A DNA stretch of 64,000 nucleotides, from assembly GCA_017311185.1 (NCBI GenBank), contig JAESUZ010004534.1, positions 868,001 to 932,000 of the forward strand, in the 5' to 3' direction. Source of the stretch: Proteles cristata cristata. Its lineage: Eukaryota > Chordata > Mammalia > Carnivora > Hyaenidae. Positions 55,353-64,000 of this stretch are shown here, in pieces; position 1 is the first letter of the stretch; each line of letters opens with the position of its first letter. Under the pieces are notes generated by a model. The model made no database searches. It had not been told where the DNA came from and was given only the letters and a program-made list of their open reading frames with translations. A program made the translations under genes and the position numbers.

Positions 55353-56122
55353 GCTCTCTAGCGGGGATGGGCGTGGTTTGGTCCAGTGCGTCTCACAGGG
55401 GTCCTGCATTGGTGGTTGTGGGGAGAAAAGTGGTGGCGCCCCAGTCTCTTCTTGAACCAAGCGTTGCAACTCACTCTTTTGGGTGGTATCTCCCTGTGCC
55501 CGGGGCGTAGCCAAGGTGGGCAGTGCTCTATATCCCAGGCCAGGCCTCGTTTCCAATCTCAGTCCACATGCCCCATTGAAATTGCCCGAAATATAAACTC
55601 ATGGGCGAGTCCCTCAGAGCAGTTTCGAGCCTCTCGCCTCCCCCCTGGGGGTCCAGCCGAGCCAGAAGCACAAAGGCGCGGCCGCCAAGCGTCCCCTCCA
55701 GGTGGAGCTGGTGAGCAGGGAGCAGTTTCTCCTGGGGTCGCCTGGGACCAGTGCGTCCCACCTAGGGTCAGCTAGATGGCAGGAAACCGGGTCTCTCTGT
55801 GTCCCAAGCAGAGTTTTTTTCTCTTCTCCAGCAACAATGACAGTGTCTTGAGCAGTTTCGGGTACTCTCTTTTTTTCCCCCCTAGACTCCCTGCGACTCC
55901 CTGCAAAGGGGGACCCTCCCCCCCGTGTCTCCGGTCCCGGCCGATTTTATCTTCCCCAGTTCGCACTCACACTGTACGATTTTCTCAGCGGACTCTGTCT
56001 CCTTTTCCTCCCAAACTTCTGGATTCTGGAAGGGTTCCTATGGCTTCAGGCCTTCTCCGTGTGAGAGATGGGGGCGAGTGAAATGTACAGAGCTCCCTAC
56101 TTCTCCGCCATCTTGCCTCCCT
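54610..56122 (-). promoter_or_regulatory. LINE-1 5' UTR (internal promoter region)
   Basis: Between ORF1 and the element's 5' end. The part near ORF1 is A-rich on the plus strand; the outer part (about 55,350-56,110) is GC-rich with retained CpGs, including GGCGCGGCCGCC at about 55,675. A 28-bp A-run lies at 55321-55348. The terminal CGCCATCTTG is the reverse of the CAAGATGGCG block typical of L1 starts, a YY1-type site. Promoter activity today is unknown. Confidence 0.8.
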
Positions 56123-56500
56123 CTGTCTTACATTCTTTAGGTCAGAAGTCAACACGGGTCTCAGTGAGGCTGTGTCCCCTCCTGGAGGCGCTGGGGAAGT
56201 ATCCGTTTTCTCACCTTTTCCCACTTCCAGAGGCCGCCCGCATTCCTTGGTGCATAGGCCCCCTCCCTCCATCTTGAGAGATGGCATTTTGTCCCTCTGA
56301 CCCTTCCACCATGGTCACAGTTCTCTCTCTCTGCCCTCAGCCAGGAAGTCTTCACTGTTGAGGACTCATGTGGTTAGACTGGGCCCATGTGGATAATCCA
56401 GGGTAATTTCTGCATCTTAAGGCCCTTAACATTCATCACATCAGTGAAGTCACTTATGCCATGCAAGGTAACATGTTCACAGGCCCTGGGGACCTTTGGG
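56123..56500 (-). mobile_element. Old LTR-type relic, right part (split by LINE-1)
   Basis: TTTAGGTCAGAAGTCAACAC, GGGTCTCAGTGAGGCTGTG, ACTCATGTGGTTAGACTGGG and GATAATCCAGGGTAATTTCT continue the repeat begun at 48,870-48,957. Family name uncertain. Confidence 0.65.
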
Positions 56501-57455
56501 AGGCCCTTATTGAGTCGCCTCACCTTGTGCTGCAGCAGGCGAGGCAGGGTCAGACATTTGGGACAGTCAGTTACTCCCAGGCGCCAGTAGTTCCCAGGGC
56601 GCGGTGGCTCTGCTCTCTCATGCTGATGGGTGACGGCCTCTCCTTCAGCACTGGGGAGACAGGCTTCTGGGTGACAGGAGACAGCCCTGCATACGAGCTG
56701 TCCCCCATCTTTCAGAGCTCCGCCGAACAGCTGTCAGGACCCGGACTCGCCCTGGGCCCCACCCTTCCCACAGGTCACTCCTGCCCGACACCCTCTTGGG
56801 CCTTTTGCTGCAGCAGCTCTTTAACCTTTACTTTCTCTGCCGTTTTTGCCTGCGTAGTTGTCTTTGCCTGCTAGCCTTAAACACTGTCAGACTATTTTAA
56901 ACAAAATTCATGCTAGAATATTTGATATTTTCTCACATATTAACTCTGTTTAGATGAGAACCACACCATCCCGTCTTTATTCTCCCATAGTGTCTTCCAC
57001 ATAATAGGCCACCAGTAAGACAGAAATTTCCAGTTGGTGGACAGTGTTTTTGGAACTCTGATATTTTGAGTTATGTCAGAGTAAATTAGAGTGACAAAGA
57101 ATAAATCAGAGCTTCTCCTATTCTGATTCTCCTTGTGTTCATATCACTGCATCTGTTTTTAAACTTTTGAGTGTTGATTAGCTCTTCCTGCTGTCGTCAC
57201 CTGCACTTAGGAGCACGGACAGATGAGTTCATGAAAATTATTAATATTTTTACATCTCATGTTGATTTTACTAATTTATAAGCATTAAATGAGATTTGAA
57301 GAGCATTCTCTAAGCTATTACTCATGCCATTATTGAGCCCTTATTTGTGAGAAGAATCACAGTTGCTTGCTTTAAATTACTCTTTCTGCCTCAATTTGGT
57401 TTTCTGTAAAGTTAGGTACAGATTTTACAAGCCTGACAAAAACTGTAAGAAGAAA
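56501..57455 (+). other. Probable GGACT intron, no recognised element
   Basis: GC-rich until about 56,880, then AT-rich. Open frames in the first part have no homology. Confidence 0.45.
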
Positions 57456-57458
57456 TCA

Positions 57459-57760
57459 CAGTTGCATCTTGAACAACACGAGTTTGAACTGTGCAAGTCC
57501 ACTTATATGCAGCTTTTTAAAAAAATAAATGCAATGCTATAAATATATTTTTCTTCCTCACAATTTTGTAAATATTTTCTTTAGTTTATTTTAAGAATAG
57601 AGTTTATAACATGTATAGCATACAAAACGTGTGCTGATTGACACATGCTAACACTAAGGTTTCTGGACAACGTGGGGGAGTCCGAAGTTAAAATCCGATA
57701 TTTCAAATACAGGCTGTTGGCACCCCCTCACCAACCCCAGCGTTGTTCAAGTGTCAGCTG
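57459..57760. mobile_element. TIR-bounded DNA transposon relic (MER8/Tigger-like, probable)
   Basis: Left end CAGTTGCATCTTGAACAACA and right end CGTTGTTCAAGTGTCAGCTG are imperfect inverted repeats about 300 bp apart. A TA follows the right end, as expected for the mariner/Tigger group. No transposase is encoded. Confidence 0.8.
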
Positions 57761-57764
57761 TAGT

Positions 57765-58430
57765 GTATCTTATAAATGACGAACAGTCAAATGGCATTTT
57801 GGGGAGTATTTACAAACACAAAGTCACTGTTTTTTTTTTTCTGTCAGCATTTTATTAATGAACATTTCCAGCCACACTCAAACGTAGAACACAGTAAACC
57901 TTCATGAACCAACACAGCATCGGAATCCGTGCTCCATCCTGGCTTTGCCTCACTCATTCCATTAGCCCTTCGCCTTTTGTTTTCTTGAGTTTTTGTTTGT
58001 TTGCTTACTTCCGGAGACTTCTAAAGCCAATACTAGAAACCTCATGTGATTTTATCACTTAATATTTTAATATTTTATTTAAGTTCCGTTTTTACATAAC
58101 CACAGTCCTACCTAACAATAAACAAAAAGCCCTTAATATCCTTCAATACTGTATTCAGATGAGATCAGGCACATTCAGGGAGATATCGCCGTAGGCACTA
58201 ATACTGTATTCAAATACCCCTGTTTGACTGAAAAGGTATGTGCGGTTGGCTTATTCAAACCAGGGTCAAAGGAGAGCCCACTCATCGTATTTGGTTTATA
58301 CATCTCTTAAGTCTCTTAATAAATAATTGATGTTTGCCAGGCATTAGCTTAACTCCGAGCTCTCTTATTGTTACTTTCCCCTCTTATTTTTAACTCTGTT
58401 TTAAAGTAGTCACATACTCTCATACTTCCA
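57765..58430 (+). other. Probable GGACT intron, no recognised element
   Basis: AT-rich; may contain old LINE sequence, but I cannot place it. Confidence 0.4.
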
Positions 58431-58434
58431 TTCA

Positions 58435-59200
58435 TTATTATTAGAATTTATATAAAGTAAAATTGGCCTTTTTTGTTGTATTATTCTGTGAGTTTTAAGG
58501 TTGATTGATTCACGTAACCATGATCACAGTCATTTTACATTACAGAGCAGTTCCATCACCAAAAAGAAGCCAGAAAACAAAACCAAAAACTACCAAGCCT
58601 TCCATTCTGTCCCATTGTAAGTCTAACCTTCACTCTTCTCCTAACTGCTGCAACCCTTGATCTGGTCTCCATCTTGATAAGTTTTGTCTTTTCTGGAATG
58701 TCACATAAATGAAATGAAATGGTTTGCAACCTTAGAGACTAACTTCTTTCACTCAGACATCCTCGAGGTTCTTCCCTGTGTGTATTCTTTTTATTGCCGG
58801 GTAGTGTACTCCGTCTTCCGGACATACCCCAGTTTTTGTATTTATTCACTGTTGAAGGATACTGGACTCTTTACAGTTTTGGGGGATTATGAATAGAGCT
58901 GCTGTAAACGTTTGTATATAGGTTTTTATGTGATTGAAATTTTCCATCTTTTAGAGCAGATCCTCAGGAGCAAAATGGCTGGGTCATTTGGGAAGTGTGT
59001 GTTTAACTTTTTAAGAAACTGCTAAACTTTTCCAGAGTGGCTGCACCCTGACCATTTTGCATCTCAGCCACTGATGTATGAGAGTTCTAGTTGCTCCATA
59101 TTTTTGTCAGCACTTGATATTATCAGTTTTTGTTTTTTTTTATTTGAGCCCTCCTAATAAGTGTGTTTTTTTAATTATCTGATTTCAGTTTCTTGAGTCT
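58435..59200 (-). mobile_element. Old LINE-1 relic, minus strand
   Basis: AATGTCACATAAATGAAATG, CTAACTTCTTTCACTCAGAC, GGGGGATTATGAATAGAGCT and AGAGTGGCTGCACCCTGACC are antisense L1 ORF2-end and 3' UTR phrases. Heavily diverged. Confidence 0.85.
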
Positions 59201-59650
59201 GATAGACTGTTATTTTTAATAATTGTTGAAAAAATTACTGAATTAAATTTATTTTATATGTCTGCTATAAAAATAATTATTTCTGGTTTTCTGGTGATAT
59301 TCTGTATTTAAATATGGTAAATATTCTATATGGAAAATAAATTAAAACCAGAATGCTGTTTTAGATAGGAGACTTGAAGTCTCACCAGTCGAATCATCAT
59401 ATTTGACAAAGAATTACAGAATGGTGTCTGAATACAGGGTGCGTTCTGCAGTGACCCCTTCATTATACGCATCTTCTGTGTGTCTCATTCCTCTTTTACA
59501 CATAGTAACCGAGAGCACCATCACTACTTTTGCCATCAATTTTATGCTAGATTAGATTGGTCAGTGAATAGTAAGTTCCATGAGACAGCTGGGTATGAAT
59601 AAAGAGTAATTTCTTTGAATGCCTTCTAACTACAGTGAACACGGTTGTAG
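59201..59650 (+). other. Probable GGACT intron, no recognised element
   Basis: AT-rich, nothing recognised. Confidence 0.45.
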
Positions 59651-59670
59651 TTTAAAAATGGACTGTTCCT

Positions 59671-59908
59671 GGGGCGCCTGGGTGGTGCAGTCGGTTAAGC
59701 ATCTTGACTCTTGGTCTCAGCTCAGGTCATGATCTCACAGTTTGTGAGTCTGAGCTCCACATCGGGCTCTGCGCTGATGGTGCAGAGCCTGCTTGGGATT
59801 CTGTCTCTCCTTGTCTCTGCCCCTCCCCAGCTTGTGCGCATGCTCTCTCTCTCTCTCTCTCTCTCTCAAAATAAATAAACTTAAAATTGAAAAAAATAAT
59901 AAATAAAT
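59671..59908 (+). mobile_element. CanSINE (subfamily C), plus strand
   Basis: GGGGCGCCTGGGTGGTGCAG, GAGCCTGCTTGGGATTCTGT, a (CT)n run and tail CAAAATAAATAAACTTAAAA. AAAAATGGACTGTTCCT and AAAAATGGACTGCTCCT flank it. Confidence 0.95.
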
Positions 59909-59926
59909 AAAAATGGACTGCTCCTA

Positions 59927-61205
59927 TGTGTCTGAGGCAGTAGTGAAAACTTGCATTTGAATACCTTTTTTTTTTTTTTTTAATTTAAGCATGTTAAGCT
60001 CAAGGAAGAAAACCTCTTGAAAGTTTTGAAATAAAGATCATAAGCCTCTTTTTGGATGACTTAGGGACCGTAGTCATGCATTGCTACTGCTTAAAAGTGT
60101 GCAGTTGCCTCCTAGATTAATTACCTAAATGTCACTGCTAATGCTGCCCCTCACTCCTTGAATTAGATGAAACTCTGGGCATCTCAGGGTGCGCAGGTCA
60201 TTGTCATGAGATGGTTCTGTCAAGTCTCATCCATTAGCTGCCATGTCTCATTTAAACAGTGGAAATTACTGTCATCTAGAATCGCCATTATACTTCTGAA
60301 AAGTTGCTGAAGGGTTAGGCCTGTTGACAGACCTTCCTTGGTAACACAGGGCATTAGAAAGAAACACTGAGCTGAAGAAAAAAGATGGAAGACAAGTTGC
60401 CAGATGGGCTTGAGGTTGTTGTGGTATAAAACCTGAGAGGCCAGGTTTTAGGAAAAGGAACGTATGGAAATGGGATGAGTTTCTGTAGCTGAGTCATTTT
60501 TGGTTTAAAACTAACGTAGTAATTGACCCTTATATTAATTTGGATTAGAATAAATAAAAAACAGTGAAGGATTAGTAAGCTTGTTACCTCCATTGGCCGA
60601 AGTCTTTTTGTTTAAAAAATTTATTATAGATGTTCTTTGAACTTTATTCCTGTTGACCTTATTAAAGTCCTATAAGTGTGCACGGATATGGGTGTGGAGG
60701 AAGGGAGAATAGGTAATGGGGTCTTAAACTGGGGTTTTAGACCATCAGACTAATACACCTGCTGCCCCCTGGTGGCAGCTATTGAACAGCGAAGTTCAGA
60801 GGTGAGGAATTGTGGAGAGCTGAGCTGGTTGTACAAGATGATGGTAGGGGAATCGGGACGTGGTTTCTCTTCCCAGCGCTGTTTATAATTACTATCCATA
60901 TGACCTTAGGTAAGTCATTTAGTTTGATTACCTTTTATTTTTTAAGTTTCTTCCAGCTTTCACGGCTTAGATTATCTGATGGTAATAGCACATATTATGT
61001 ACTAAAAGATGTCAAGTTCCACTCTTCCCATTAGCAGCTGAATCCTAACAAATCCTAGATATTTATTTAAAGCACACTCTAGAGTAGCTCCTGAGGCATG
61101 ATATGGATTCAGCTCGGGCAGCAAACTGCATAGGTCTATCTGTAGCACAGTCCATAATGAATCAGCGTGATGATCCTGCATTATTATGAAAGCTCACAAG
61201 TTACA
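59927..61205 (+). other. Probable GGACT intron; contains a CTCF-like motif
   Basis: No transposon recognised. The motif TGCCCCCTGGTGGCAG is at 60,764-60,779 (see findings). Confidence 0.5.
60761..60780 (-). promoter_or_regulatory. CTCF-like motif
   Basis: CTGCCACCAGGGGGCAG on the minus strand is close to the known CTCF core (CCACCAGGGGGCGC-like). Occupancy cannot be told from sequence. Confidence 0.5.
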
Positions 61206-61209
61206 TCAT

Positions 61210-61685
61210 TTAAAAAATAATTTTATTTTTTATTGTGATGAAAAAAATAACATAAACTTTACCATCTTAACCATTTTTAAGCATACAGTTCAGTAGTGTT
61301 AATTACATTCAGGGTTGTACAACATATCTCCAAAACTGTTTCTTGTTGCAAAACTGAAACTGAGTACCCATTAGACAGCAGCCCCCACTTCTCCCCTGGC
61401 CCCTAGCAGCTACCATGCTGTTCTCTGCCTTTATGAATTTGACTATTCTAGGTACCTCATGTAAGTGGAATCATACAGTATTTGTCTTTTGTGACTAGCT
61501 TCTTTCATTTAGCATAATGTCCCTAAGGCTTATCCAAGTTGTAGCCTGTGACGGAATTTCTTTCCTTTTTAAGGCTGAATATTATATGTAGATACATGTT
61601 ACTTCTCCATTTATCTATTGATGGACACTGGGATTCCTTGCACTGTGAATAATGCTGCAATGAACAAGGATATGCTGTATTTTAT
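61210..61685 (-). mobile_element. Old LINE-1 relic, minus strand
   Basis: ACCATCTTAACCATTTTTAA, CATACAGTTCAGTAGTGTTA, GTAAGTGGAATCATACAGTA and GTGAATAATGCTGCAATGAA are the standard antisense L1 3' UTR/ORF2-end phrases. Confidence 0.88.
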
Positions 61686-61824
61686 TACACAGTGTTCACT
61701 AATGCAGAGAGGGCTTATACGATTTTTTTCCATGTATAAAAGGTTAAATTTCATTATAAAGAACACCATTCAATCATGCTGAATAACTAGGATATAGCTT
61801 TTGTGTGGATGAGTAAGTTAAAAA

Positions 61825-62110
61825 AGAATTAACATTTATTAAACATATAAGCTATATGCCAGGCACTTTTATATCTGTGCTCCATTCTGTTGTTTAGTCC
61901 TTATAGTAATTCAGTGATTTACCCTTCTCTCAGAAGGGGACTAATACTTATTAAAATCACTGTGTACCAGAATTTTTTGTATACATCACTATTATAATCC
62001 TCATACATTAACCCTTCAAATGGATGTTAGTATCCCCATTTTTTTCCTCTGATGTAATTGAGGGTCAGAGAGATGAAACACCTTGAATAAGTTCACATAG
62101 CTAAAAGGTA
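61825..62110 (-). repeat. L2/MIR-like relics, minus strand (probable)
   Basis: AACATTTATTAAACATATAA, TATGCCAGGCACTTTTATAT and GAGGGTCAGAGAGATGAAAC resemble antisense L2/MIR 3' parts, possibly two fragments. Confidence 0.55.
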
Positions 62111-64000
62111 GCAGGGTTTTACCTGACTATGAAGTGAAACACGTCTGTATTCCACATATACTATACTTTCTCCTGCTTCCAGAAATAACACTATACATCT
62201 ATGATCTGAAAGATGTTGGAACAATATCAAGAAATTGCACTGCTATAATAACTTATAAATGGAAACACTTCTGCAGTGCCTTTCCATTAAATAACCGTCC
62301 TTGGGTTTTCTTCGCAGAGAAGCAGCATCGACTCAGATGAATACATCTGAACTGTATCAAGGCTTACCTCCTGGGGGATTTTGCAGAATAAGTCTCCCTA
62401 GGACTCCCAGCAGAGTGGTTCTCATGTGCCAGCCCTCCCACTTCTGAGGTTATCTTCCATGTGTTATTTCCCCTGTTCTCCCTGTCCTCTGGCTCGGCAG
62501 ACAGCTAGCACCGTTTTCACCACTCCGCTCCCCCCGCTTGAATGCTGTGCTGCTTAGGTTTGGAGTTTTGATCTGCTCCTTGCATAGTGTTTTTACACAG
62601 GTAAAGGGCTATAAAATGTCCTCACAGATGGTGGTTTTCTTGGAGGGTCAGTAAGCTCCTGGAAGGACCCACTGCAACACGGGATTTTTCGGTTAACAGA
62701 GAGGTAGTGACAGAGCATTCGAGCAGCCAGTTAGGCTTCTCTAAATAAGAGTCCCTGTGCGCTTAGGATGACTTCCCGTGAGAATTTACAAACCTCTTGA
62801 GAGGAGTGCTTCTGAGATTCATTCAGGGTCTGGTAATTCCTGAAAGCAGGAAGTTAGCCAGTAAGTAAAGAAAATGAGAGTGGCAGAAGTTGTGGTCACC
62901 ACCAAATGTCCAGTGTCTCCTTCCTTAGTTCCTGATCTGCAGTTTTATTCTGAGCGACCATGTGCCTCAAGTTATGGTAAGGGACGGGAAGCAGAAATGT
63001 GTAAGACTTCTGGCAAATTTTGCAAAGGAGCTTGAGTGAACGAAGTTGCCCGTGTTCCTCACCCTGCCCTTCATAGTTGCTACCCGCTCACATGAAGACA
63101 TGGCCAGTGTACTGCCAGCTATCTTTTCTCCTGAGAGAACCTTGAGAATGGACGCCACCTGCCAGCAGTGACACCAGGGGGCCTGGTATGCTGGCTTACA
63201 CAAATGGCCACAAATTCTTTCTACACTCTTGTGTGTGCACCCGTGCAGGGCACCTTGCAGCTGCTCCCGTAAAGAAAAGAAGTCACTCTCTCCACCCCCA
63301 AACCAAGCACGGGGAGCCCCAGGCTGAGTGGGGTGAGTAGACTGTCCTGTTAGAGGGTCATCTCGATGTGGGATGCCAGAGCCTGAGCAGCAAGAGGAGG
63401 GTTTCTGTGCAGGGAGGATGGTTGTGACTGACATTGGAAATTAGTTACATATGGAAGGATTGATCATGTAATTAACCGTACCAAAGATCATAGGAGCCAG
63501 CTCGGCCACTGTTCAAGGGAGTTGTCAGTACAGAAATGTCAGGAACTAGGATGCACCGTGCGGTGGTGGATTGGGGCAGGTGTGTGGGTGTGAACTCATG
63601 GTTTTCAGTACGTATGGATATAAATATGTGTATTTATGTGTGTGTGTATATGGATATACATGTATATAATCTACTGAGTGAGCCTCTTGGGCAGATAACA
63701 CTGCAAGAGCAATAAGCACACCTCACACCCACATCTTGGCTTCTAAATACCATTTCCCACTAACATGTGGAAACCAGGGCTCCTTGGAGACATGGCTAGT
63801 TCCAGGCCTGGGGCAGAAAAAGTCCAAGATGAATGAGGAACATCTTGTTCCAGAAAGCAAGGAAATGCATTCCGAGGACTCAGTGACTCCGAGGACTCAG
63901 TGACCGAATCAGTTCTGCCCACGAGGGAGGATCACACAGGGCAGATGATGTTTGAAGTGACCTGGGAACCTTGAAGGATGGGTGGGATTTTGCCAGGCAG
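62111..64000 (+). other. Right edge, probable GGACT intron
   Basis: No gene or transposon recognised. A TG/TA-rich run lies at 63,618-63,670, a CTCF-like motif at 63,171-63,186 and a 17-bp tandem duplication at 63,871-63,904. Confidence 0.45.

Larger units (their letters stand above)
48958..56122 (-). mobile_element. Near-full-length LINE-1, minus strand
   Basis: The 3' end is at left (ATTTATAGTTTATTGTCAAG) and the 5' end at right (CTTCTCCGCCATCTTGCCTC, the reverse of an L1 start). Removing two nested SINEs leaves about 6.6 kb. In order from right to left: GC-rich 5' UTR, ORF1, short spacer, ORF2, 3' UTR. TGTCTTACA at 48949 and 56123 is the apparent target duplication. Both ORFs are broken, so it is not autonomous now. 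Confidence 0.95.

Noticed and set aside
62967..63434. 155-codon minus-strand open frame near the right edge
   Set aside because: No recognised domain; composition is mixed and no promoter or splice context supports it. GGACT coding sequence was looked for here and is not present.

Overview
The window is mammalian nuclear DNA from a carnivore, almost certainly a felid. The evidence is an intron-rich vertebrate gene and more than 25 copies of a tRNA-Lys-derived CanSINE of the cat type (head CCTGGGTGGCTCAGTCGGTT, CT-rich body, AAATAAATAAACATTAAAAA tail), together with a carnivore-type LINE-1. No prokaryotic or viral gene system, CRISPR array or operon is present.

Region 1 (about 1-28,700, plus strand) is the 3' two-thirds of TMTC4, an ER multi-pass O-mannosyltransferase that acts on cadherins. 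Twelve coding exons (395-487 through 27430-27578) join in frame with consensus splice sites. They give 513 residues, which fits the C-terminal part of a protein of about 741 residues (length recalled from the human protein). The first exons, the N-terminus and the promoter lie beyond the left edge. The first five exons here carry the late membrane segments and the DUF1736 region; the last seven carry the TPR array. The introns hold CanSINEs, MLT1/L1/MIR/MER5 relics, microsatellites and a 165-bp unclassified duplicated segment.

Region 2 (about 28,700-41,900) is intergenic: CanSINEs of several ages, an SINE-split MLT1 LTR, an L1 3' end, MER5 and hAT-like relics, and a G-rich minisatellite at 31,126-31,262. 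No gene is supported here.

Region 3 (about 41,945-64,000) starts with a CpG island of about 600 bp, the only one outside a transposon. In human, TMTC4 is followed on the same strand, about 14 kb downstream, by GGACT. The island sits about 14 kb after the TMTC4 stop, so it is best read as the GGACT promoter and untranslated first exon. The rest would then be GGACT 5' intron. The single GGACT coding exon is not in the window. This region contains a near-full-length LINE-1 on the minus strand (about 48,958-56,122). It has recognisable but broken ORF1 and ORF2, carries two young SINEs, and is itself inserted into an older repeat. A 5'-truncated L1, a TIR-bounded DNA transposon and old antisense L1 relics make up most of the remainder.

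The most interesting points are: a SINE whose target-site duplication copied a TMTC4 splice donor; the 165-bp duplicated segment in a TMTC4 intron; a UG-rich tract next to a TMTC4 3' splice site; the probable GGACT promoter with a candidate untranslated exon at 46,772-46,961; and the nested L1/SINE stack. I found no convincing previously undescribed gene system.
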